64,000 nt of DNA. Source: JAZIHH01 sp036678685. GTDB taxonomy: Bacteria; Bacillota; UBA4882; UBA10575. Positions 50,073 through 57,682 of the stretch are shown piece by piece. The DNA lies in NCBI GenBank assembly GCA_036678685.1, contig JAZIHH010000034.1, forward strand, positions 62,001-126,000, in the 5' to 3' direction. The position numbers and the translations under genes are program-made. Position 1 is the stretch's first letter; each line of letters begins with the position of its first letter. The notes below the pieces were generated by a model. It did not search any database. It was not told the origin of the DNA and saw only the letters and a program-made list of their open reading frames with translations.

Positions 50073-50142
50073 CTATCCGCAACCTCCTGATCCCATTCTT
50101 GAAAACCAAAAACATTATACCATTAACTCCCGGAAAGGGCAA

Positions 50143-51513
50143 TCAATCTTTTTCTCGACGGCGCGTCCAGTTTTCTTTAATCACCTGACGGGCCCGGGCA
50201 ATGCCCAGTGCCCCGTCGGGAACATCCTTTGTAATTGTAGAACCGGCACCGGTTAAGGAGTTTTCCCCGACCACCACCGGCGCGACCAGATTAGTATTAC
50301 TCCCGATAAAAGCCCCGTCCTTGATAATGGTTTGGTGTTTGGTTCTCCCGTCAAAATTACAGGTAATGGTACCGGCGCCAATATTGACTCCGGTCCCAAC
50401 CTGGCAGTCACCGATATAGCTGAGGTGGGAAACTTTACTGCCCGAACCAATGCGGCTGTTTTTTATTTCGACAAAATCACCAACCCGCGCCCCGGATTCC
50501 ACCACGGTACCCGGACGGATGTGTGCATAAGGTCCTACATCCACGTTATCGCCGATCCGGGTCTGGTTGACCACACTAAAGCTGATATGGCACCCGTTCC
50601 CAATCGCGCTGTCGGTGATTTGCGTATAGGGTCCCAGCCGGCAATTGCCCCCGATGGAGGTTTTTCCGTAAAGAAGTGTGCCCGGGTAAATAGTGGTATC
50701 CGGGGAAAGTTTAACCCGGGGATCCACGTAGGTATCTGCCGGATCGACAAAAGTAACGCCTTCCTCCAACCAATAGTTGATAATTTTCGCCCGCATTATT
50801 CTTTCGGTTTCCGCCAACGCTTTCCGGTCGTTGGGACCTAGAATCTCGGCGGGGTCGTCGCTTTTGACCGCCTCGACCGTCCGCCCTTTGCGCCGCAGCA
50901 AGGCCACGACATCAGTGAGGTAATATTCCCCCTGGGCGTTATCGGCCTGAAGATCAGTGATTACTTCGGCCAGATCCGGAAACCGGAAACAATAGATACC
51001 GGTATTTACTTCCGTAATCAACTTTTCCGCAGCCGTCGCCTCGCTTTCTTCCACAATGGCGGCAACCCGGTTGTCCTTGTCCCGGACGACCCGACCGTAA
51101 CCGGCGGGCTCCGCCACCTCCACACTGAGCAGAGTTGCCGCCGCCTTCTTTTCCCTGTGAGCAGCCGTTAGCTTCTCCAGAGTGGCGGTGGAAATCAACG
51201 GCGTATCGCCATAAAGGACCAAAAGATCGCCGGTGAACCCCTCCAGGCTACGGGCGGCGATTTTAACGGCATGACCGGTCCCGAGTTGTTCCTTTTGCCA
51301 TATATAATCCGCCTGTTCCCCCAAAACAGCGGATACTGTTTCCCCTTGATACCCTACAACCACCAAAGGCTTTTGCCCGCCCAGCTTCTCCGCCGCCCAG
51401 AGCACATATTGGACCATCGGCACCCCGCAAACAGGATGCAAGACCTTGGGCAAGGCCGATTTCATTCTTTTTCCTTTGCCGGCCGCCAGAATTAGTACTT
51501 GTAACCCGGACAT
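50143..51513 (-). CDS. glmU: Bifunctional UDP-GlcNAc pyrophosphorylase / GlcN-1-P acetyltransferase
   Basis: Makes UDP-N-acetylglucosamine for peptidoglycan. In 456 aa the N-terminal uridyltransferase shows ILAAGKGKRMKSALPKVLHPV, LYGDTPLI and NTGIYCF; the C-terminal left-handed beta-helix has hexapeptide repeats and the acetyltransferase residues in VSHLSYIGD and GAGTITCNFDGRTKHQT. The ATG at 51513 has AGGAGG 8 bases upstream. It leads the run glmU - rplY - pth - mfd - spoVT. Confidence 0.97.
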   Translation of the reverse strand: MSGLQVLILAAGKGKRMKSALPKVLHPVCGVPMVQYVLWAAEKLGGQKPLVVVGYQGETVSAVLGEQADYIWQKEQLGTGHAVKIAARSLEGFTGDLLVLYGDTPLISTATLEKLTAAHREKKAAATLLSVEVAEPAGYGRVVRDKDNRVAAIVEESEATAAEKLITEVNTGIYCFRFPDLAEVITDLQADNAQGEYYLTDVVALLRRKGRTVEAVKSDDPAEILGPNDRKALAETERIMRAKIINYWLEEGVTFVDPADTYVDPRVKLSPDTTIYPGTLLYGKTSIGGNCRLGPYTQITDSAIGNGCHISFSVVNQTRIGDNVDVGPYAHIRPGTVVESGARVGDFVEIKNSRIGSGSKVSHLSYIGDCQVGTGVNIGAGTITCNFDGRTKHQTIIKDGAFIGSNTNLVAPVVVGENSLTGAGSTITKDVPDGALGIARARQVIKENWTRRREKD

Positions 51514-51650
51514 CAATAAATCCTCCTTATGCCCGTTTAGGCCCGAAAATGAGCCGCGATCACTCCCCCGCTCCGCACTTTATACTACTTAATAGTATTT
51601 TATCGTAGCGACGGGCCCTTTAACCGTTCCTCCGGGGAAATCAGGCCAAA

Positions 51651-51678
51651 CCAAGAAAAGCCCTGCCATGGCAGGGCC
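51651..51678 (-). terminator. Terminator after tRNA-Gln
   Basis: GCCCTGCC / GGCAGGGC stem (51660-51667 and 51670-51677) followed on the minus strand by TTTTCTT. Confidence 0.75.
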
Positions 51679-51691
51679 GTTGGTCTACAGA

Positions 51692-51765
51692 TGGCTGGGG
51701 CGGCTGGATTCGAACCAACGATGCGGGATCCAAAGTCCCGTGCCTTACCGCTTGGCGACGCCCCA
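51692..51765 (-). tRNA. tRNA-Gln (TTG)
   Basis: A 74-nt cloverleaf with acceptor TGGGGCG/CGCCCCA, discriminator G, anticodon loop CTTTGGA and encoded CCA. It is inserted between spoVG and glmU. Confidence 0.96.
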
Positions 51766-51830
51766 TTCCGCCTAAGATTATAACAAATATGCTATTTGGA
51801 TGTCAAGAGCTTGAACTGTTGAGCCCTGAC

Positions 51831-51870
51831 GTTGAAAATGCCGCTGCAGAACGGCAGCGGCTATTTCAAC
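51831..51870 (-). terminator. Terminator of spoVG
   Basis: GCCGCTGC / GCAGCGGC core with outer GTTGAAA / TTTCAAC arms lies 32 bp after the spoVG stop, with ATTTTCAAC trailing on the minus strand. Confidence 0.8.
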
Positions 51871-51901
51871 ATTATACCCGGTTTCTTTCCTTGGGTTTGC
51901 C

Positions 51902-52156
51902 TTACTCCGCTTTTTCGTATTCTTCCAAAATAAGGTTCTGAATTAACTGGCGGGTTTCGGAATTAATCGGATGGGCGATGTCTCTGAATTCACCGGAAGG
52001 GATTTTCCTGCTCGGCATGGCGACAAACAACCCGTTTTGCCCTTCTATTACCCGGATCTCCCGGACGACAAAAGCGTCATCGATGGTAATTGAAGCAATC
52101 GCCTTCATCTTGCTTCCGTTATTAAGTTTTTTCAAACGTACATCAGTAATGTTCAT
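51902..52156 (-). CDS. spoVG: Septation/sporulation regulator SpoVG
   Basis: Small nucleic-acid-binding regulator of septation and sporulation, 84 aa. The start is MNITDVRLKKLNNGSKMKAIASITIDDAF, followed by VVREIRVIEG and FVAMPSRKIPSGEFRDIAHPINSETRQLIQNLIL, the family core. The ATG at 52156 has AGAGGTG upstream. It has its own sigma-H-type promoter and terminator. Confidence 0.98.
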   Translation of the reverse strand: MNITDVRLKKLNNGSKMKAIASITIDDAFVVREIRVIEGQNGLFVAMPSRKIPSGEFRDIAHPINSETRQLIQNLILEEYEKAE

Positions 52157-52194
52157 AATTTCACCTCTTATTGTAAATAATGTAAGCGTAGGGT

Positions 52195-52223
52195 TAATTC
52201 GACATCAATTGGAAAAATCCTTT
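52195..52223 (-). promoter_or_regulatory. Sigma-H promoter of spoVG
   Basis: On the minus strand AAAGGATTT (52215-52223), 11 bp, GTCGAATTA (52195-52203). Both parts match the sigma-H pattern (RnAGGAwWW, RnnGAATww) at every defined base. spoVG is a classic sigma-H gene. Confidence 0.82.
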
Positions 52224-52289
52224 TTTTGTTTTACCAATTTTTAAACGTCATTATCCCCCATGCTCCTTCCGTCTTTCTTTAAAAAGCGG

Positions 52290-52320
52290 CAAGAAAAAAG
52301 CACCTGCCTGGCAGGTGCCC
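52290..52320 (-). terminator. Terminator of the nucleotidyltransferase gene
   Basis: GCACCTGCC / GGCAGGTGC stem followed on the minus strand by TTTTTTC, about 22 bp after the stop at 52342. Confidence 0.88.
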
Positions 52321-52341
52321 GGGTAAACGAATGTCCTTTTT

Positions 52342-53109
52342 TTATAACCCTAAAGGCTCTTTGCTTTCCAGCACAGCCCGCACCAGTTGTAAATCACTGG
52401 GTTTGTCCACATCGATGCCAATTTCCGGATACAAAGAGACAATCCCGGCTCCCTTGATTTTTAAAATCTCCTCCACTCGCCTTTCCACTTCCGGCACGGT
52501 TAACCTGCCGGCCAAAAATTTAAGGAAAAATTTTATTCCCAACAAACGGCAGAGCTTGAGAGGGTGTTTCCTTAAGGCAACCGCCTGACGAATACTGTCC
52601 CCATGTTCCAAAACGACTTTGGGATCCAGCATCACAACGTTTCCCCCGGTGTAGGTTCCCTCTTTCAAACGGACATAGGTTCTTTTTACCCCCTGATATT
52701 TCCCTTCAATAATCTCCCGGGGAACAAGAGAATAATAAATATCGGCTTTTCTCTCCCGGCATTTCTGTAAAAAATCACCCAGCGCCTCGGCGGTAATCAA
52801 AGGAATGTCCGAAGTAAGAATCAACACTTGTTCTCCCCGGGGGCAGAAGGCCAAAGCCTTGTTCAGGCTTTCCACCATGTTCGCGCCGGGAGGAAGCACT
52901 TTCCATATTTTTTTCCCTTTGATGCCGGCGGCAACTTCGTCCGGGGTGACAACGATAATCTTCTCAATGCTTTCCATTTTTTCTAAAACGTCAAGTACAA
53001 AATTGATCATCGGCAGGCCCGTGATCTCAATTTGCGCTTCATATCTGGAACCGGCCATTTTTTTCATAGTTTTTGAATTCTCCGCCCCGCCGAGAACTAT
53101 GGCGTCCAT
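52342..53109 (-). CDS. MobA-like NTP transferase
   Basis: Nucleotidyltransferase of the MobA/GlmU-N fold, 255 aa. The start DAIVLGGAENSK is a degenerate form of the family's GG-x-S/T-x-R-x-G loop; VLILTSDIPLITAEALGDFL supplies the metal Asp. NTP transferases at this spot (between spoVG and the gntR/ispE pair) are common in Clostridia, but their substrate is unknown. The start overlaps the end of the GntR gene by 13 bases, so the operon ispE - gntR - this gene is translationally coupled. Confidence 0.85.
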   Translation of the reverse strand: MDAIVLGGAENSKTMKKMAGSRYEAQIEITGLPMINFVLDVLEKMESIEKIIVVTPDEVAAGIKGKKIWKVLPPGANMVESLNKALAFCPRGEQVLILTSDIPLITAEALGDFLQKCRERKADIYYSLVPREIIEGKYQGVKRTYVRLKEGTYTGGNVVMLDPKVVLEHGDSIRQAVALRKHPLKLCRLLGIKFFLKFLAGRLTVPEVERRVEEILKIKGAGIVSLYPEIGIDVDKPSDLQLVRAVLESKEPLGL

Positions 53110-53804
53110 CCTTTTTCCCCCTTTGCTTTTTCCGCCCGGATCACTTGCATAATACTGTTTTCCGCATTTTCAATATGCTCCTGGGCGAGTTCACGAGCGA
53201 GTTCAGGATTACGGGCGGAAATAGCTTCCACAATTTTTCGATGTTCTTCCAAAGCATCTTTCATTCGTCCCGGATAAGAAAGAGAAGTTTGCCGGAAACG
53301 ATGAATTTGTTCCCGCAAATTGCTGATAATATTCGCCAGGCGCTTATTGCGGCTGGCTTCATACAAGAGCAAATGAAATCCCGTATCGATCTCCACCATG
53401 CCTTCAAGGTCCGCACGGCCGATTAATTCGGCGCTCTTGACAAGGTGCCGTTCGAGCTTGTCTAATTCTTCGTCGGTAATTCTCTCCGCCGCCAGAGCAG
53501 CCGCCAAACCCTCCAGGGCGCCGCGGATCTCAAAGACTTCAATGATATCTTTGAGGGACAATCCGGCCACATAGGCGCCTCTCCGGGGAATGATGGCGAC
53601 CAATCCTTCCAGCTCCAGTTTGCGTATGGCTTCCCGTACCGGAGTCCGGCTCACCCCCAGTTCTTCGGCCAGTTGGGTCTCCATGATCCGTTCACCGGGC
53701 GGCAATTGCCCGGTAATAATCGCTTCCCGCACCGTTTCAAAAACCAGTTCCCTCAAAGGTCTATAACTATTGAGATCAATGGGGGTCAACGGTTTTCTCG
53801 GCAT
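53097..53804 (-). CDS. GntR/FadR-family transcription regulator
   Basis: DNA-binding regulator of 235 aa: N-terminal winged helix (LRELVFETVREAIITGQLPPGERIMETQLAEELGVSRTPVREAIRKLELEGLV) and C-terminal all-helical FCD ligand domain (IIEVFEIRGALEGLAAALAAE, FHLLLYEASRNKRLANII, EHRKIVEAI). FCD domains usually bind a metal and a small carboxylate. The ATG at 53804 has AGGAGGG 6 bases upstream and lies inside ispE (29-base overlap). The target genes are unknown; it may control its own operon. Confidence 0.93.
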   Translation of the reverse strand: MPRKPLTPIDLNSYRPLRELVFETVREAIITGQLPPGERIMETQLAEELGVSRTPVREAIRKLELEGLVAIIPRRGAYVAGLSLKDIIEVFEIRGALEGLAAALAAERITDEELDKLERHLVKSAELIGRADLEGMVEIDTGFHLLLYEASRNKRLANIISNLREQIHRFRQTSLSYPGRMKDALEEHRKIVEAISARNPELARELAQEHIENAENSIMQVIRAEKAKGEKGWTP

Positions 53805-54699
53805 GATTTCCCTCCTGTTCCTGCCGGCATGAATAGATCTCCACCCCTTTGCCGGCCAAATATCCTTCGTAAGTCCACCAACCTTTTGCCGCCAAAACCC
53901 TCTTAATCTCCAGGCTCCCGGTAAAATCTGCCGGCAGGAAGGCAAAAATAGTCGGACCGCTCCCCGACATCCGGGCCGGGAGTCCGTAACCTTCCAGCCA
54001 TTTTTTCGCCGCCGCAAGCTCCGGGAAGAGGGTGAAACTAACCTCTTCCAAGAGGTTTCCCCACCAAGCGGTCACTTCCTGAATTTTCCCTTTTTTAACA
54101 GCCTGAACGATTTTTCCCGTCTCGGGATGCCGTTCGTCCGGGGAAAGCTTAAAATGCTTATAGACCGCGGCGGTCGCGATGGAAAACGGGGGTTTGGCCA
54201 ACAGAATACGGACCGGGGGAAGGGCGGGCAAGGGGGTTATCTTTTCTCCTCTTCCCCGGGCCAAGGCCGTCCCCCCGGTCAGGCAAAAGGGGACGTCACT
54301 GCCGACGAGCGCCGCCTGTTCCAGCAGAACCTTTGGGGGAAGATCCAGTCCCCACAAACGGTTTAAAGCCACCAGAGTGGCGGCGGCGTCCGCACTCCCT
54401 CCCCCCAACCCGGCGCCGACCGGTATCCTTTTTTTCAAGATTATTTTTGCCCCGTAGTTTCTTCCGGAATATTTTTGCAACAAGCGGGCGGCCCGTAATA
54501 TTGTATTGCTTTCATCCACCGGCAGGGATGGATCGGAGGATTCCAGCAGTAAAGAGGAAGCGGGCCGGAAAAGAAGCCGGTCGGACAGGCTGATGGTCTG
54601 CATCACGGTTTCTATCTCATGGTATCCGTCGGGCCTTTTCCCCTTAATGTCCAAAGAAAGATTTATTTTCGCCCGGGCTAAAGCTTTAATCACCGCCAT
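53776..54699 (-). CDS. ispE: 4-diphosphocytidyl-2-C-methyl-D-erythritol kinase
   Basis: GHMP kinase of the MEP isoprenoid pathway that phosphorylates CDP-methylerythritol. 307 aa, with AKINLSLDIKGKRPDGYHEIETVMQTI at the start, the ATP loop PVGAGLGGGSADAAATL, and the C-terminal MSGSGPTIFAFLP motif. Start ATG at 54699. It heads the operon ispE - gntR - NTP transferase, near spoVG as in other Firmicutes. Confidence 0.96.
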   Translation of the reverse strand: MAVIKALARAKINLSLDIKGKRPDGYHEIETVMQTISLSDRLLFRPASSLLLESSDPSLPVDESNTILRAARLLQKYSGRNYGAKIILKKRIPVGAGLGGGSADAAATLVALNRLWGLDLPPKVLLEQAALVGSDVPFCLTGGTALARGRGEKITPLPALPPVRILLAKPPFSIATAAVYKHFKLSPDERHPETGKIVQAVKKGKIQEVTAWWGNLLEEVSFTLFPELAAAKKWLEGYGLPARMSGSGPTIFAFLPADFTGSLEIKRVLAAKGWWTYEGYLAGKGVEIYSCRQEQEGNHAEKTVDPH

Positions 54700-54735
54700 A
54701 AGTATGTTTCCTTTTGTTTTTCCTGAATTCCCAAA

Positions 54736-54763
54736 TTTTATAAAAACCCGCCGTCAGGCGGGT
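54736..54763 (-). terminator. Terminator of the SRP RNA
   Basis: ACCCGCC / GGCGGGT stem (54746-54752 and 54757-54763) followed on the minus strand by TTTTATAAAA. Confidence 0.88.
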
Positions 54764-54770
54764 AAAATTA

Positions 54771-55037
54771 GGTCGTGCACCGTCTCTCGACAAGTTTTTT
54801 CCAGACGTACACCGGCAGTTGGCTCCAGCCAGGCACCCCTGCGGCACACGGAACATCCGGCTTACCGTTGCTTCCTTCCGGACCTGGCGGGGTTCACCGG
54901 CTTCCGTTGCACAGGACCCGGCCTTCAACGCTACTTGCCGGGGCCGGTTCTACAAAAAACCGCCTCAAGACGGAATTCGACCCTGCTATAGCGGGTTGCA
55001 GGTACAGGGCACCGCTACCTCCCCGTCTAGCACGACC
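54771..55037 (-). ncRNA. ffs: SRP RNA (large type, 6S/scRNA)
   Basis: About 267-nt RNA of the signal-recognition particle. The 5' and 3' ends pair (GGTCGTGC / GCACGACC). The 5' Alu-type part (GGGGAGGTAGCGGTGCCCTG) and the conserved S-domain CAGGTCCGGAAGGAAGCA with GGAA tetraloop and asymmetric loop are present. This is the long Bacillus-like form. Confidence 0.95.
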
Positions 55038-55055
55038 AATACAAATGCTCAGTTT

Positions 55056-55084
55056 AGTATATCATCTTTTCAACCGAAAAACAA
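55056..55084 (-). promoter_or_regulatory. Promoter of the SRP RNA
   Basis: On the minus strand TTGTTT (55079-55084), 17 bp, TATACT (55056-55061), about 18 bp before the RNA 5' end. Confidence 0.75.
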
Positions 55085-55126
55085 GATTTTGACTTGGCAA
55101 AAACCAGGAAAAGATGGTGATTTTTT

Positions 55127-55148
55127 TAAAAAAACCGGCGATGCCGGT
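55127..55148 (-). terminator. Terminator of the tRNA-Ser pair
   Basis: ACCGGC / GCCGGT stem with a 3-base loop followed on the minus strand by TTTTTTT, 9 bp after tRNA-Ser(GGA). Confidence 0.85.
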
Positions 55149-55157
55149 GATTTTCTT

Positions 55158-55247
55158 TGGCGGAGAGACTGGGATTCGAACCCAGGAGACGCGTTAACGT
55201 CTACACGCTCTCCAGGCGTGCGCCTTCGACCTCTCGGCCATCTCTCC
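55158..55247 (-). tRNA. tRNA-Ser (GGA)
   Basis: A 90-nt class II tRNA with a long variable arm, acceptor GGAGAGA/TCTCTCC, anticodon loop CTGGAGA and encoded CCA. Confidence 0.96.
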
Positions 55248-55325
55248 GGTTGTACATAGATTTTGCAGGCGCTTCAAGCCCGGCGCCTTCTCTCCCCTGA
55301 CAGGAAAGGCGGGCGGGTAGAAAAA

Positions 55326-55415
55326 TGGCGGAGAGAGCGAGATTCGAACTCGCGAGGGGCGTGAACCCCTACCCGCTTTCGAGGCGGGCGCTTTCGACCA
55401 CTCAGCCATCTCTCC
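55326..55415 (-). tRNA. tRNA-Ser (CGA)
   Basis: A 90-nt class II tRNA with a long variable arm, acceptor GGAGAGA/TCTCTCC, anticodon loop CTCGAAA and encoded CCA. It is upstream of tRNA-Ser(GGA) on the same strand. Confidence 0.96.
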
Positions 55416-55458
55416 TTAAATAAAAAGCCAGAAGAAAAGATTTTACCCGCTACTTCAA

Positions 55459-55487
55459 ATTTTACACACTGTTTGACTAAAGGTCAA
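55459..55487 (-). promoter_or_regulatory. Promoter of the tRNA-Ser pair
   Basis: On the minus strand TTGACC (55482-55487), 17 bp, TAAAAT (55459-55464). The -35 overlaps the last codon and stop of tadA. Confidence 0.65.
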
Positions 55488-55975
55488 GGGTTTTTCGGTA
55501 AACAAGATTTCCTTTTTCTTTGAAAAAAACTCCGGAGCAGAGCCCCGGCTTCCTCCTTCATGATTCCTTCCGTTACTTCCAAGCGGTGATTCAGACGCTC
55601 ATCCTGCACCAGATTCATAAGGGAGGAAACTGCTCCTCCCTTGGGATCAAAAGCGGCAAAAACCAGCCGGTCCAGACGGGAATTGACCATAGCTCCGGCA
55701 CACATCGGGCACGGTTCGAGGGTTACGTAGATTGTCATGCCTTCCAACCGCCAACTGCCCCGTTTTTCCGCTGCTTCCCTGATCGCCAGTATTTCCGCAT
55801 GTGCGGTGGGATCAGCCAGCGTCTCCCGGAGGTTGTGGGCCCGGGCGTAGACCTCTCCTTCGTAAACAATGACCGCTCCCACCGGCACTTCATCTACGGC
55901 ATATGCTTTCCATGCTTCTTCCAGGGCTACGGCCATAAATTTCTCATCTTCTTTTGCCCGGTTCACTTCTCCCAC
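55484..55975 (-). CDS. tadA: tRNA-specific adenosine deaminase TadA
   Basis: Converts A34 of tRNA-Arg(ACG) to inosine; the target tRNA-Arg(ACG) is encoded at 62042 in this window. 163 aa with zinc ligands in TAHAEILAIREA (HAE, catalytic Glu) and EPCPMCAGAM. The GTG at 55975 has GGAGG 9 bases upstream; another GTG nine bases further (VNRAKEDE) has a nearer GGTGGGAGAA, so the start is uncertain by three residues. Placed before the tRNA-Ser genes as often seen in Firmicutes. Confidence 0.96.
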   Translation of the reverse strand: MGEVNRAKEDEKFMAVALEEAWKAYAVDEVPVGAVIVYEGEVYARAHNLRETLADPTAHAEILAIREAAEKRGSWRLEGMTIYVTLEPCPMCAGAMVNSRLDRLVFAAFDPKGGAVSSLMNLVQDERLNHRLEVTEGIMKEEAGALLRSFFQRKRKSCLPKNP

Positions 55976-56167
55976 CCCAAAAAACCTCCGTTACCGCTTT
56001 CCTATTATATAACCTAACTTGAAACCGGGCGGCTGTCAACAGATAAAATGCGGAAGGAACGGTAGAGAAGTTGCCAAGGATTCCTGACGAAACGGGAAGC
56101 CCCGGAAGGGCGCCCAAGGGACGGGGTTATTGACAATTTTATTAAGGAATTTTTCTTAATTTTTCTC

Positions 56168-56195
56168 TTGATTTTTTCCTGGATTAAGATAATAT
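56168..56195 (+). promoter_or_regulatory. Candidate promoter of the first MATE gene
   Basis: TTGATT (56168-56173), 16 bp, TAATAT (56190-56195), 37 bp before the ATG. Confidence 0.5.
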
Positions 56196-56232
56196 GGTAA
56201 AGAAATAGTGTTTAGGGAAGGGTTTTCCGGGA

Positions 56233-57615
56233 ATGGAGAAGCGGAGAAAGTCAACGGAAAAGCGGATGATGCTTTCTATTGCCGTGCCGATTATGATCCA
56301 GCGGATTACCCATCATCTCATGCTCTTAATCGACCGGGCTTTTGTCGGCAACCTGGATGCCCGTTATTTGGCGGCTATAGGGAATGTCATGATCCCTTAC
56401 AACGCCATGTCCTTTATCTTTTTTGCCATTGCTACCGGCTTGACTGTTTTGGTGGCGCAAAACATCGGGAGAAGAGATTACCACCGGGCACAGCAATTGA
56501 GCCAGTCGGCCTTTTTTTATCTTACGCTCATCTCCACCAGTCTTTTTCTGCTCTGGTTTATCGGCGCCGAGGGCATTTTTTCGTTATTCGGCGCCACCGG
56601 TGATATTCTCCGGTTTTCCGCGGTTTACGTCCGTATTATAGCGGTTTATATGATTTTCTTCGGCATCGAGATTGCGGCTTCCTCGATCCTGGAAGCCGTA
56701 GGCGCCACCCGCCCGATTATGGTGGTGGGGGTAATAAAAAGTGTTCTCAATATTTTCCTGGATTGGCTCCTGATCTTTGGGCACTGGGGTCTTCCCGCCC
56801 TGGGCTTACAAGGCGCCGCGCTGGCTACTTTAATCGCCAACTTGGTTGGTGGCGCCATCCTCCTCTTCAGCCTCTTCCTTCAGGGTAATTTGCCTTTCCC
56901 CCTCGAGGTAAAAGCCCTGTTTAAACCGGAGTGGCAACCGTTCCGGGAAATTGTCCGCCTCGGCCTGCCCAGCGGGGTGGAGATCTTTCTTTATCAAGCA
57001 GGGAATCTGGTTCTGGTCCGGTTTTTAAACCAGATTGACGAGATGGCCATCGGCATTTATTCGCTGGTCACCAGCTTGCAGACGATCCCGGTTTTGATTT
57101 ATATGGGTTTGGCCAAAGCCACCATGACCATAGTCGGCCAGTACTGGGGGGAGGAAAGGTTTGCCGACGCCAAAAAAATTGCCCTTTACGCCCAGAAGGT
57201 CTCGGTTGCCATCTGTGCGCTTATGGGGTTGACTTTTGCGCTCATCCCCGGGACTTTAATCCGGAACTTTACTTCCGACCCGGAGGTTCTGGCGAGAGCG
57301 GCCCAACTCCTCCGTATCTCCGGGTTCTTCCTGGTTTTCCAATCATCCAACATTGTCTCGGGCCATGCCATCCGCGCCACCGGGGATACCAAATGGATGC
57401 TTTATTCACAAATTTTCGGGACCATTTTTGTTGTCGGGTTCTCCGCTTTCGCCATTTTTTATCTCGAATGGGGCTTGCCGGGTCTCTATCTTACCACCAT
57501 CTTTGACGAGCTAACCCGGGGAATCATCAATTTTCTCCGCTTCTTTCTTGGTGTAAACCCCCTGAAAAAGCTGCCGGGTTTGCCAAAAGCACTTGTAAGA
57601 AGACGCAGTTGTTAA
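56233..57615 (+). CDS. MATE-family multidrug/metabolite exporter (copy 1)
   Basis: Twelve-helix inner-membrane exporter of the MATE (NorM/DinF) family driven by Na+ or H+, 460 aa. Two homologous halves are visible: the first opens with MLSIAVPIMIQRITHHLMLLIDRAFVGNLDARYLAAIG and ATGLTVLVAQNIGR; the second with EIVRLGLPSGVEIFLYQAGNLVLVRFLN. ATG at 56233 follows AAGGG. Its substrate is unknown. It converges on a second, dissimilar MATE gene with 67 bp between stops. Confidence 0.92.
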   Translation: MEKRRKSTEKRMMLSIAVPIMIQRITHHLMLLIDRAFVGNLDARYLAAIGNVMIPYNAMSFIFFAIATGLTVLVAQNIGRRDYHRAQQLSQSAFFYLTLISTSLFLLWFIGAEGIFSLFGATGDILRFSAVYVRIIAVYMIFFGIEIAASSILEAVGATRPIMVVGVIKSVLNIFLDWLLIFGHWGLPALGLQGAALATLIANLVGGAILLFSLFLQGNLPFPLEVKALFKPEWQPFREIVRLGLPSGVEIFLYQAGNLVLVRFLNQIDEMAIGIYSLVTSLQTIPVLIYMGLAKATMTIVGQYWGEERFADAKKIALYAQKVSVAICALMGLTFALIPGTLIRNFTSDPEVLARAAQLLRISGFFLVFQSSNIVSGHAIRATGDTKWMLYSQIFGTIFVVGFSAFAIFYLEWGLPGLYLTTIFDELTRGIINFLRFFLGVNPLKKLPGLPKALVRRRSC

Positions 57616-57682
57616 AGGCGGCCAACTTTGCCTTCGCCTGGGCGACGGTTAACTCTCTTTGGAATTTAAAATTGTTGATTGA

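Noticed and set aside
51582..51598. ATACTA-CTTAA-TAGTAT palindrome upstream of glmU
   Set aside because: A perfect 6-bp inverted repeat, but it is short, AT-rich and overlaps a plausible -10 region; no regulator can be named.
54775..55259. Protein-coding frames across 54.8-55.2 kb
   Set aside because: They lie over the SRP RNA and tRNA-Ser genes; the RNA structures explain the sequence.
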